Shown here: positions 35,082 to 46,315 of the stretch, one piece after another
Numbering within the stretch: the stretch's first letter is position 1
Layout of the letters: every line of letters starts with the position of its first letter
From: Epichloe hybrida
Taxonomy: Eukaryota > Ascomycota > Sordariomycetes > Hypocreales > Clavicipitaceae
Assembly (NCBI GenBank): GCA_019022495.1
Contig: JAFEKR010000071.1
Coordinates: forward strand, 22,172 to 86,171
Length of the DNA: 64,000 nucleotides
Reading direction: 5' to 3'
The notes under the pieces: model-generated
What the model was told of the DNA's origin: nothing
The model's input: the letters and a program-made list of their open reading frames with translations, nothing else
Databases searched by the model: none
Made by a program: the position numbers and the translations under genes

Positions 35082-36266
35082 TCACACTACCTGGGTGGCT
35101 ACGGTGCCGACGGGCCTCTCTACAAACTCCATGATTCCTTCGATAATGTTTTCTCTGGCCCCCTCGGAAGCGACCTTGCTTCCAGCCAAATAGTTGAGCC
35201 ATAATAGTCTAGATAGCCTCTCATCGGATATGGTGCCCATCAGACTCCTGGGAGCGCTGGTCTTGAGGTCTCCTTCGCCATACATGACGGCAAGCTTGCC
35301 GCGGGCGTCTCGGCTCAACAACAGCTCTTTCTTCTTGGGAACCTGTCCCCGGTTGAAGCAGGCCTTGAAGTCCTTCATGGCCGTGCCAAAAGCCTCGTCA
35401 TTGAATGTCTTGTCGCGGCCTGATCGGGCCTGAATAGCACGGACAAAGCCATCGCGGAGGTGGTGGAAGTCGGTGTCGCGAACAGGAACGATTCGGAAGG
35501 CGCTGCGGCATCCGGCTTGTCGCAAAATGGAGTCCCAGGTCTGTTCTCCCTCGGTAGGATCGCGCAGGGCCTTGCGGAGAGCGTCCTTCTCAGTGGGGAT
35601 GAGCGTTGTCGCTAAGGGATTAATCTTCTTCACGAGGCAGTGCTGGAGACGCTCGACATCTTGCGTGGCCACGTAGAAGCCTACTAGATATACTTGAATG
35701 CCGAGGAATGTCACGGTCCTCATTCCCAGTCCGACAAGGGTGAATTCCGTGCCGGCGTTGTTGGTAATCGAGGCAGCGATGGGTGCGTTTGTTGTCGACC
35801 CCTCGGCCTCGGGGCCAGGACCTATGTCGACATGTATGGTTCTAGGAAAGGCCGGAACCACACTGTGTCCGGTGGGGACAATCTCGCGACCATCTTCATC
35901 GTGGACCACAACCTTGCGCTTCTCACCGGCCTCGGTTCTGAACGGTTCGGTGGGGATTGGCGCGTCGCATTTCACGGCATTCCTGTCCTTTTCGGTCTGC
36001 GCGCTGAGCGCCTTGTTCAGCTTCCACGCTGTATAGATGAAGGAGACGATGCCAGCAATAGCACCGGCGGCGAGGAAAGCGGTGCGGTTCTGCTCGTAGT
36101 CGCGGCGCTTGCTGTTCAGCCTGTTCAGGTCAAAGTCCTGGGTCGCGCGGGTAGATTGTCTGTGGGTCGTGGAGATGAGGGCCCGGCAGGCTGTTGACGC
36201 CGCAGATGGGCGAGCTGATGCCCTTGCGAGCCTTGTGAGGGGGCGAATTACCCGTGGTCGGAGCAT
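35082..36266 (-). CDS. AIM18: AIM18-like mitochondrial protein with chalcone-isomerase fold
   Basis: The model is intronless, 394 residues from the chosen ATG (36,266-36,264). An in-frame ATG 54 bp upstream (36,320) would add 18 Ser/His-rich residues that look like leader sequence. The N terminus (MLRPRVIRPLTRLARASARPS) is a strong mitochondrial presequence, with no acidic residue for about 40 positions. It is followed by a single membrane segment (AFLAAGAIAGIVSFIYTAW). The rest is a chalcone-isomerase-like domain starting near FTLVGLGMRTVTFLGIQVYLVGFYVA, with WDSILRQAGCRSAFRIVPVRDTDFHHLRDGFVRAI and a C-terminal NIIEGIMEFVERP. Yeast Aim18 and Aim46 are inner-membrane proteins of this fold facing the intermembrane space, with heme-binding reported. 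The domain is unlikely to act on flavonoids here. Confidence 0.88.
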   Translation of the reverse strand: MLRPRVIRPLTRLARASARPSAASTACRALISTTHRQSTRATQDFDLNRLNSKRRDYEQNRTAFLAAGAIAGIVSFIYTAWKLNKALSAQTEKDRNAVKCDAPIPTEPFRTEAGEKRKVVVHDEDGREIVPTGHSVVPAFPRTIHVDIGPGPEAEGSTTNAPIAASITNNAGTEFTLVGLGMRTVTFLGIQVYLVGFYVATQDVERLQHCLVKKINPLATTLIPTEKDALRKALRDPTEGEQTWDSILRQAGCRSAFRIVPVRDTDFHHLRDGFVRAIQARSGRDKTFNDEAFGTAMKDFKACFNRGQVPKKKELLLSRDARGKLAVMYGEGDLKTSAPRSLMGTISDERLSRLLWLNYLAGSKVASEGARENIIEGIMEFVERPVGTVATQVV

Positions 36267-39200
36267 TGGGCTTTGGAGATGGGGGTGGTGCAGCTGTGAA
36301 GATGATGACGATTCTACCACGACTCGGACTCGGACGCCAGGGGTGGATGTTGGGCGAAAAGGTGAAATTGGTCAAAATTGTGACGTAGTGGTTTTTGTCA
36401 GTGGAGCGGGCCTGACTAATTATTGAAGTGAGGCAGGGCCGCAAGGCAAGCCGGTGCTCCGACGCGAGCAACTACACTGTACATACTCGAGGTTGCGTTC
36501 TACATGTGTAATTTTCTACACAGACGTACTTCCGTGGTTTCTTCACTAGGCTGTTCTTATGATTCATCCCCCTTGTATCTCTGAGTGTTATACTCACGTC
36601 TGATGCAATGCTGTCAACCCTACCGAGGCTCTTGAAAGCTGAAAACGGACCCCGAATTTTTCCTTCTTTCCTTCCGGGAACAATGAAAGGGGCGTCTTTG
36701 AGTGACAAAAAGTACCGGCATCAACAACCAGCCAGTCTGACCAGGTTGCGCACCGTCACACTTCAGGCTGTACATGAAACCCGTCTGGTTTGGTGGGCTT
36801 GATGCGATGCATCAACAGCTGCAGCACGCATGCAGCATGATCAGGCTTGGCGGGCATCTCTGGAATCAATACTCCGTTACATGAATCGATGATTGAACGC
36901 ATGTATGTAATACGGAGTATGGTTCATGATCATGTATGGAGTGGGTGCGTGAAGTCCCGGCCATGACTTGCCGACGTAGCACAGCATGTATGTACGTACA
37001 CCCACTGTGAATAGCATCCTTCCTTCCGTCATCCGCAGTAATAATAAGACGTCTCAGACAGTTGTTGTGTCGGGATGTTGGCGGCGAATAAGAAATCTTC
37101 CAGTCAAAGCTTTGTGCGGACTGCGGAGTTAGTACAGAAACTACATAAAGAAAATGCCATAAAAATACTCCGTATATGTGTGGGTCTCAACCGGCAGCAA
37201 ACATTGAATACTGGATCCCGAATGCAACGGTTGTGACTTGCATTGCCAAGTCCAGCCAACGTGGTACTTGTTGCGGCACCTACCTCACCGTCCATGAAAA
37301 ATTAAAGATAAAAAATAGAAAATAAAAACTTGATTTGCCATGCTGGCCGCTTGGCCAGTGGGGGTATCCAAGTTACGTGCGAAACGCGATGATGAGGTGC
37401 TTGACGAGCCATCGAATCGAGTGTCCTCCTTGTACGTAAAAAGTGTCTCTACCGAGTGGGCGTGCCGAAAGTGGCATTGAATCCGAGCATCGTGACCCAA
37501 TGCACAGGGATGTCCCAGGTATGTACTTCGTTAGACACACGCACCTACGACAAGGCAAGGACCTGGAAAGGGCGCAAAATCTCGTCAATAAGGACCGAGT
37601 ACGGAGTACAGTTGACGGGATGGAAAAACGCCGTCTGGTGGCTTTTCTTTACATTCCCTGATGTCCTCGTGATCCCATAGCCGGCGCTAGGTTGGGGACC
37701 AAGGGCCCACCTGGTCCATTTACTCATTTCGTCGTCTTCGTCATCTTCGTCCTCCCCTGTTGAGACCTGAGTTGTTGCAGTAAGGAAAGAGGCAGGATGA
37801 GTGACGACTCGGGTGTGGATAAGGCCACGAAGAAGCTAATAGCCGCGATATCATTTTCCTGCATTTTCTGCATTGTGGTGGAGCGCACGGATCGTGCAGA
37901 CCGTGTAATAATTAGAGTTGTGGAGTTTCGGATTACGAAAAGAATTCATTCTCGCAATTCCAGGCGCAGTGCATTGAATTTCTGGGTGGTCCAAGCCATC
38001 AAGGTGCAAGCCAGACTGGCCCAATGGTACGAGGCCCTGACTATGCAGAGCTTGCGCGCTTGAAATGTGCATGTGCATGTGCATGTGCATGTGCATTGTA
38101 CACGCGGGATACATTGTGATCAATGTTTGCGACAATCGATATGACGAGGCGGCGGCGTTCACAAACGTTGTGCCCGCCGAGGGCACTCCTGGCACGGAGG
38201 AAACGGGGGGTATTAACAGAAACATCAGTTGCAAGTTAGGGAAGGGGATAGCGCACATGTAGTCTGACTGGCCCGAGCTGAGCCGGCAGCAGTGGGGCCA
38301 GCAACCCTTCCTCAGCAACTTTCCCAACTGCAAGCAAATTACGAAGAAGACGACCCGATCGCCTCATCAGCCGCGGATTGCGGGGAGCCCCTGCACGATC
38401 TAGTGCCAGCTGTGCTGAAATTGACAGGCCGGCGGAGAAGAACCTTTGAGCACTATTGCGCTGTAAGAAAAAAAAAAAAAAAGACACTATACGAGCCTGA
38501 TGGATGGATAGAACCAGAGAGGCAGCCTGATCAAGAAAAAAAAACACGTGCATGCATACCTTTAATCGAATGCGATTACATACGTCTTGGTGTACATGAT
38601 ATAATAGTAGCTCGTTGCCGAACAAGCGGTAAAACAGGCGATGCTCCCAGAGAGACGAGGAGGCCATGCACGCCATTGAAAAGGCCATGGTACCATGGTA
38701 CATGTGCACTTGCTGAATGGGCAAGACTGTCTGTCAGAGTCCACCTGTCATAAATTTGCCTTCAGAAATGCGGCCGGCTGGTTGGTGAAAAGCGAGGGCC
38801 GGAGGTCAGTGTGCCGGGTCATTGCAACGAAGTTGACGACTCACACGAACATGGCCTTGTATTATTAACAAACGGCTATTAATTCAATTTGTCAACAATA
38901 TGCTTCCTGTTGACCACGCATTTCAAGAGGGATGAACACTTGACTTGTTGCGGATTCTTGAATTTTCTCATATCAACAACACCTGAAACTACTCCGTGCG
39001 GTTTAGAGTTAGCGGCAGAGACTTGTAGTCACGCCTACATGGAATTTGGCAAAACGGAAGTCAAATGCACGGCCTAAAATGCTACAAATCAGGGGTTTCA
39101 CCAAAATTCAACAGCGTGCTGTACAGTCCCATGTTTTCGATAGCCCACGATGCATCGGCCCATGGTTGGGCTTGACCACCGCCCTTCAAGTGGTTTTTAG

Positions 39201-41080
39201 CCGCAACTGATGGCCAGCCACCAAGGGACTTCTGCTGGGGAAGGAAATTGAAACTCACAAAGACCTGGGGGAATGGCCGAGCTGGGGAACCAACCACGAT
39301 TGCATCGGGGGCGGGCCAAGAATGCAGCAGAGAAATCTCTGCCCGTCTGCTGATGCATCGCGAGACAGGGCAACAGGGCAACGATCAACCACCAGACCAA
39401 CGAAGTGGGGGCACAGGAGCTGATCAGGCTTAGCAGGTGCCCCCCGATCCATCAGCGATCGCGGAAAAAAAAAGAAGACGAGTGGAAGCAGGGGATTTCA
39501 AAATCAGAATTAGAACCAAAACAAGCCTCGAATAGCCGCCCCATCAAACGACGGAATCATCGTGGACGCCCTCGACACCCTCGACAACCTCGGGCACATA
39601 TGTACATACGTGCCCATGTACCTACCGTGTAACCCCCCCTCCCCCCCAAAGCCCACTGAGGGGCTGCGCAAGTCATGCTGTTGCTCTGCCACCACCCCAC
39701 GGGCCACTGAACTCTGCGCGCCAGCGAGCCTCTCGAGTTGATGGTTCCTGACATCTGAGCGGTCAGGTACCCGGCGGCCTGGCCACACCTACTTCCTGTT
39801 GAAGTTTAGTGCCAAGCTGCTATTTGGTAATACAAACATGTATGTAGGCTGCAGGTTGGTAGGCTGGGCCGCCGCTGCATCTCTTGCTGGGGCGTCGTCT
39901 GTCGTCTGTCTGTGAAAGAGAGATATATGTGCAAGTTGCTTCTGGAGTCGTCATCACGATCGGGCGTAGGATGTTTGTTAGAGGGCCCAAGGGGGTGTGT
40001 GAAACTCGGGTAAAGTCCCTCGCTCCCAAAACGGTTACATACATAACAAATGTGAGCATGGTCTAGTAGGCGAGGGCAAAACATGTACAAGTTGCCGTAC
40101 CCAGCGGCGCAGCCATGTACAACCAGGTTGACTGCAACTGCCAAGTCAGCCGCACGGTGATGAGTCATCAGTGAGTGCAGCGCAGCTCGAGGCAGCGTTG
40201 ATTGATGAGAACTGTCACTCACTGTCTGGTATTTTTTTTCAAAGAAAGAAGAGGCCACTCACTGTACAACGGAGTATTACCTACTCCGTACATAGACTGG
40301 AACGCGCAGCATGGGCCGGGGTCTCTCTCTTCCAGTCTGAGCCCCCTCGTCCCCTCCAAATGTTCTTGGCCCACCCCACGAGGGGCGGCGGCAGGTACGA
40401 GGTGTGTATTTCGTCGGGTTTGCTATGTGGTACCGGACTTGCTACTTAGAGATGCAAATGATACTTAAAGGTAGCGTCGCCAACGCTTCTTATTTCTGTC
40501 CGGCTTGTCTTGGCTCTTTGACGAAAACCATCTCTTTCTCCTTCGCCAATTGGCATCGATAACCATATCCTCTTGTCTTACACACTCTACCTTCACCGTT
40601 CCATCATCACAAGTCACCTCAAGTGGTCAGCCGTTTGCTTTCCAACCCTCTGGCTCAGTCACAGTTGACATCTCCGGGGGTTCATTCTCACTGGACCGAA
40701 ACTTGACAAGTCGTCGCTATCGATTGCTGTTGCGTTGACTCCGGTGTCATAAGTGCGGACGTCCCTTCCCTTTTTGCCCCGCCATCAGACCCCGCCACCA
40801 TGACAATTCCGACGCTAATAGGCTATAGCCACGATTACATCCCTTGTTGAAACCTTGGAACTTGGCAGGCAAGCTCAACCGGAGCAAACGTTTCCAGAGT
40901 ATTCTTCTCCAATCGATCGACCGATCGCTTCGTGGTTAGAAATCCAAGCTCCTCCATACACGGTAGACTTTCGAGCACCCCCAAAAAGTTGGCCATACCG
41001 ACACAAACCACTAACCTTCCATCTCCTAGGTCCCAGCTCCCAAGTACGGCACCAACAATCTCACACAAACCCACAACGAG
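36267..41080. other. Long intergenic region between AIM18 and GDH2, 4.8 kb
   Basis: No credible gene was found; frames are short and overlap antisense. The region holds four exact TACGGAGTA/TACTCCGTA nonamers (36,911, 37,166, 37,600, 40,282) and near copies. It also has repeated ATGTATGTA/GTACATAC words, an ATGTGC hexamer array (38,065-38,094) and A/T runs near 38,470 and 40,230. The right end (about 40,500-41,080) is CT-rich and probably the GDH2 promoter and leader; a leader intron is possible. Divergent orientation means both AIM18 and GDH2 promoters lie here. Confidence 0.55.
38065..38094. repeat. (ATGTGC)5 hexamer array
   Basis: Five perfect ATGTGC units run in tandem. Confidence 0.93.
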
Positions 41081-44000
41081 ATGGCTTCATCAACGCCTGT
41101 GCCCAATGTCCTGGCCGAGGTTCAATCCCAGGAATCTAGCCGTGGACCTTCCCCCCTGCCCACGCACTTCAGCGTGCCATACTCATCACAAACCAACGGC
41201 AATGGAAAGCGAACCTTGCGTCCTGCCACCGCTGATTACGTGGCCCCCGAGTTCAAAGGGAAGGAGGAGCAGATGAAGGTTGTCGAGCAGATTTTGGAAC
41301 AGGCTGGGTACATTCCCAAGTCGTTGATTAACGAACAAGTCAAGTGGTTTTACGAACATTTGGGAATCGACGATGTCTACTTCGAAATTGAGACCCCCCA
41401 GGCTATTGCAAGCCACATCAGCTCTCTTTACGCCGCCAAAGTTGCCGCCTACTCCAGAGAGGATAAGAAGGAAGAAATTCGACTGGATATGGAGGCAAAC
41501 GACCACGCTATCTACATTGATACCAGTGAGCCCGGTGAGAGCAACGTCAGCGGACCCAGATATGAGTCTCGCCTGGAAGCCAAGTATTTGGACCACCAGG
41601 GGAAGGCCAAGTACCGAGTTGAAACCTTTCGTTCCCCAGCTGTGATTGGTGCCAGCCCGTCCTCGAAGGCCACCCTTCGGTGCTACTTCGTCTACCAGTG
41701 CAAGTTCTCCCAGAGTCCTGGCATGACTGATCCCAAGGAAACCAACATCGAGGCCATCTCGGATGCCGGCTTTTGGCAAAAGGCCACCGAAAACACCAAG
41801 CAAATCTACCAAGAGATCATCGAGGTGGCTGTGAACCGCACTGGCCCCGTCATCAAAGTCTTTGATATCGAGGGTGTCGCAGAAAAGCGTCTCGTCGTTG
41901 CTTTCCGCTCTCGTACCGCGAGGGGCATGTTCTCTGCTCTAAGTGACTTGTACCATTACTACGGTGTCACCAGCTCCAGGAAGTATGTCGAGCAGTTCTC
42001 CAACGGTATCACCGTGATGAGTATCTACTTGAAGCCTGCCACCCATAGCGATGGCTTCTTTCCTCCCCTCGACGAGTCTATTCACCAAATCACCAAGGAG
42101 ATCTCGCTTCTTTACTGTCTCCCCCAGAACAAATTTCACAACTTGTTCGCCATTGGCTCTCTGAGCCTTCAGGAGGCTGTGTACGCCCATTCCTCTTGGG
42201 TGTTCGTTCAGCACTTCTTGAACCGTTTAGGCCCCGAGTATGCTTCCTTATCCGAAGTTCTCAATATTGAAGACCCTGCCCAGGCAGCACTGTTGTCCAA
42301 GCTCAAGCGCCGTCTTCGTACGGAAACTTTCACACCGGATTATATCCTCGAAATCATCCAGACGTACCCCGACTTAGTACGATTGTTATACGCCTCCTTC
42401 GCCAATGTTCACATTGGCGCCAAGACTGAGCAAGTGGCCGTCACTCCTGCCGTTGATGTTCTCTCTGATGCGGATCTGAAGGACAAGATCGCCAAGACTG
42501 TTGCCAATGAGCACGACGAAATGGTCATGACAGCGTTCCGTGTGTTCAATAATGCCATCCTCAAGACAAACTACTTCACACCTACCAAGGTAGCTCTCAG
42601 CTTCCGTTTGGACCCTGCATTCCTGCCCGAGGTTGAGTACCCTCGCCGCCTTTACGGCATGTTTCTCGTCATTGGTGCCGAGTCGAGAGGCTTCCACCTT
42701 CGCTTCCGCGACATCTCCCGCGGCGGTATCCGCATCGTAAAATCGAGAAGCAAGGAAGCCTACGGCATCAATGCCCGAAACCTGTTCGACGAAAACTACG
42801 GCTTGGCTAGCACCCAGCAGCGAAAGAACAAGGATATCCCTGAAGGCGGCTCCAAGGGTGTCATTCTCTTGGACCCCAAGATGCAAGACCGAGCTCAGGA
42901 GGCCTTCGAGAAGTACATTGACAGCATCCTCGACCTTTTGCTGCCCGCACAAACCCCAGGAATCAAGAATAAGCTTGTCGACCTGTATGAAAAGGAGGAA
43001 ATCATTTTCATGGGTCCTGATGAGAATACTGCGGACCTTGTCGATTGGGCCACGGAACACGCCAGAGCCCGTGGTGCTCCCTGGTGGAAGTCGTTCTTCA
43101 CTGGCAAGTCACAGAAGCTTGGTGGGATCCCTCACGACAAGTATGGCATGACGACCCTCTCTGTTCGTGAATACGTCAAGGGAATCTACAGGAAGCTTGA
43201 GCTTGACCCTGCTTCAGTTCGCAAGATGCAGACTGGCGGCCCCGACGGTGATCTCGGTAGCAACGAAATTCTGCTGGGCAACGAGAAATGGACTGCGATT
43301 GTCGATGGCTCTGGTGTGCTTGCTGATCCCAATGGCCTTGATAAGGATGAACTCGTGCGCCTGGCCAAGAAGCGTGCCATGATCAGCGAGTATGATATGA
43401 CCAAAGTATCGAAGGATGGATATCGTGTCCTGTGTGAGGACAACAACGTGACCCTGCCAAATGGCGAAAACATCAGTAATGGCACTTCATTCCGCAATAC
43501 CTATCACCTGCGTGATACCGGAATGACGGATATTTTCGTGCCCTGCGGTGGCCGACCGGAGTCCATCGACCTCATCTCTGTTAGCCGACTGATTCAGGAT
43601 GGCAAAACCACCATTCCCTACATTGTGGAAGGCGCCAACTTGTTCATCACCCAGGATGCCAAACTGAGACTCGAGGCCGCAGGCTGTATTCTCTACAAGG
43701 ACGCATCGGCGAACAAGGGTGGTGTCACCTCGTCCTCGCTTGAAGTCCTCGCATCGCTCTCGTTCGACGATGCTGGCTTTGTTGAGAACATGTGCATCGA
43801 CGCCAAGACCGGCCAGGCACCACAATTCTACACTGAATATGTCCGCGAGGTCCAGGCCAAGATTCGCGAGAACGCTCGTCTGGAATTCGAGGCTATCTGG
43901 CGGGAGCACGAAGAGACTGGCGTGCCTCGTTCTATCCTCTCTGACAAATTGTCCAACGCCATCATAAATCTAGACGAGGAGCTTCAGCACTCCGAGCTGT

Positions 44001-44349
44001 GGACCAACGAAACGATCCGACACGCTGTCCTCAAGGATGCTCTGCCTAACCTTCTTCTCCAGAAGATTGGCCTAGATACCATCATTTCTCGCGTGCCCGA
44101 CACCTACCTCAGAGCCATCTTCGGTAGCTACTTGTCCAGTCGATTTGTGTACGAATTCGGCAGTGAACCCAGCCAGTTCGCCTTCTTCGACTTGTAAGTA
44201 ATTAGCTGCTCATCATAAATCTGAACATGACCTTGTACTAACGATGGAATAATGATAGCATGTCCAAGCGTATGGCTAAAATGACTGGCCGACCCAACGG
44301 CACTGAACAAGTCAGACGCACGTCCGTCAGCGTTGGCAGTGCACAATAA
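41081..44349 (+). CDS. GDH2: NAD-specific glutamate dehydrogenase (large fungal type)
   Basis: Two exons are inferred: 41,081-44,193 and 44,259-44,349, together 1,067 residues, matching the approximately 1,050-residue fungal NAD-GDH. It deaminates glutamate to 2-oxoglutarate and ammonium with NAD+, feeding nitrogen and carbon when amino acids are the source. The long N-terminal half (to about residue 500) is the regulatory region of the large GDH class. The catalytic half shows GAESRGFHLRFRDISRGG, the GGSKGVILL active-site lysine region (about 587-595), GPDENTADLVDWATEHA (about 645) and the nucleotide-domain VEGANLFIT stretch. The intron has GTAAGT, an internal ACTAAC and a TAG acceptor, and adds a basic Ser-rich tail (MSKRMAKMTG...). 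The start was chosen from the CAACGAGATGG context and the conserved N terminus. Very clean coding with no disruption. Confidence 0.96.
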
Positions 44350-46315
44350 ACATCCATGTGGCGCTTATCCCTTTCTCCACTTCCTTTTGGAAATGTCTAC
44401 AATCTCAATATGGAGTAGTAACCCACGTTGAAAGAAAACTTGCATTAGCCGCGACAAAGAGGTCGCAAAGCATCGGGTACGAGCATTGTTTTTGCTTTCT
44501 AGTGTCATGAAACCATGTGACATGTGCTATTTATTTCAGGAAGGAATTTAGGGTATGGATTTGGCATCAAAGAAGAGTATTTGACGAAGAAATAAAAAGG
44601 TGTGTTTTGACACCGTCACGCATCACAAAATCTTTCCTTTCAGCGTTGCAATCAGACGATGTGTTTGCTATTTGATGGGCAATTTAGTGTCTTGAAGCGT
44701 GGACAGTGATTAGTAGACAATGGTAATTGTTCATATGCGCGTTTGATGAAGGAATTCTTTTCATTGTGTCGACATGGTCGGCAGATGTTGCGTAGAAGCC
44801 ACATCAAACACATGCGTTTTTCTTTGGAAACATCGGTGGTTCAAGACGAGGTGAGAACCGTTTTACGCGGAGCGGAGTGAGTATTCTGTCAGAGTCCAGA
44901 GTCCTGACAGAACCACAAACAGCAATCGTCTGGCTCTTCATTCGTGTCATGCAACTCTTGCTGACTTGACTGTGAAACACCCAAAAACCAAAAACCAAGC
45001 CATGCCCACTGCTTGAGTAGCAGTCGCCGCCTTGGACGGGAGAGTCAGAAAGTGAAAGAGGTTTAAGAGATCTGGCTGGTATGGGCTAGTCAGTGCACGA
45101 ATAGGAGGTGACCTCATTTCGTGACTTAATCTTCAATGCAATGAGGGGAAGAATGGCAAGAATGATGCGAAGGACTGCAGATGGTGCTTTTGTTAGAAAG
45201 TTGGTATGAAACGATTTCAGTCTTAGTAATGGATGCACTTGGATGCACTTGGATGCACCATGTGTTTCCATTTGAGACCTGAGTAAGCCGCCTTGAGAGA
45301 TTTATGAACAGTTGATTGGGCGGAGCTCATGGAGTAGAATGGAATGTTGGATGCAAGGGCATTCCGTTCCCCGCTCAATTCTCGTTCAAAGTCAAGCAAT
45401 CATGCATAATCTGGGTTCTCGATCGATTCTGCTAAACCCATTTCGCCCGCACCAAGAAAGGACCGGACCCAGATTGCCAGACAACTAATCCGTAACTCAC
45501 GACACTCAGACACTGGCCCCAGCCACTCACACCGACGTGCAAGCCAGCAGCAACGTCGTGCAAACGCCAAACTCACCCCCCCCCCCCCCACCATTTTTAT
45601 CATTTATATCATTTTTGTGGAGATCTGACGACCCCTTGCCAAGTTTGTCCCTTGGTCTGCGACAGCGCTTTCTTTGGAGGCCGACGATTCGTTCAGGACT
45701 AGCCTTCAATTGCCTGCCCCTGAGCTGGCATCTTGAGAGAAAAACGCGAGAGCGCAGCACAGAGATCAAATCCATCGGGTCCATTGAGCCGCCCAGTTGC
45801 ACTTTAGGCGTGCTTTGCATGCCACCGTCAGTCAGGCTGGACCGGACAGCTGCGAGCGTCGACCGATCGACCGACACACCACGGCCGACACGACTTGACC
45901 TCATCCGAGTCACTAGCCACGACACTCTTCTTCTGTCCCTCCCTGCCTCGTTCTCTCTACGTTCCTCCATTCATCACGCATCATCACGCGCGCACTACCT
46001 AGGCATCACCATCTCCGTCCGACGAACAATTGCCGCCCGGGCCATCAATTCGAATCCATCGACAGTCTTCCGACCACGACTCCTCAGCTGCCAACGCAAA
46101 TCTCGCTTCATCTCTATCCATGACCAGGGGTTCTTGATCGACTTAGTTACCCATATCACCCGCCAGCAGACTTTGACTTCTCTTTGCCACCAAGCCACCG
46201 AGGAGCCAAGTGCTCTAATACTGCAGCAATCAAACTAATCTGCTCGCTTGAGTGAACCAAACTCCTCGGGCAGCTGGCCGGGTTCCAGATATCTGTACGC
46301 CCCTTTTAGAAATCC
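44350..46315. other. Intergenic region and leader upstream of the Tea4/Bud14-type gene
   Basis: No gene was seen between 44,350 and about 45,500. From there to 46,315 the plus strand is CT-rich, with a 14-base C run at 45,576-45,589, and reads as promoter and long 5' leader. A 233-codon frame at 45,537-46,238 is Ser/Arg/Pro-rich, shadowed by an antisense frame, and was not accepted. Confidence 0.5.

Noticed and set aside
38292..38753. 153-codon plus-strand frame between AIM18 and GDH2
   Set aside because: It includes an A run translated as poly-Lys, has an equally long antisense frame and no domain.
42386..43060. 224-codon minus-strand frame, and the similar one at 41,186-41,812
   Set aside because: Both lie antisense to the strongly conserved GDH2 coding region and result from its codon bias.
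45537..46238. 233-codon Ser/Arg/Pro-rich plus-strand frame
   Set aside because: It is low complexity, overlaps an antisense frame, begins in a C run and lies where the leader of the Tea4/Bud14-type gene is expected.
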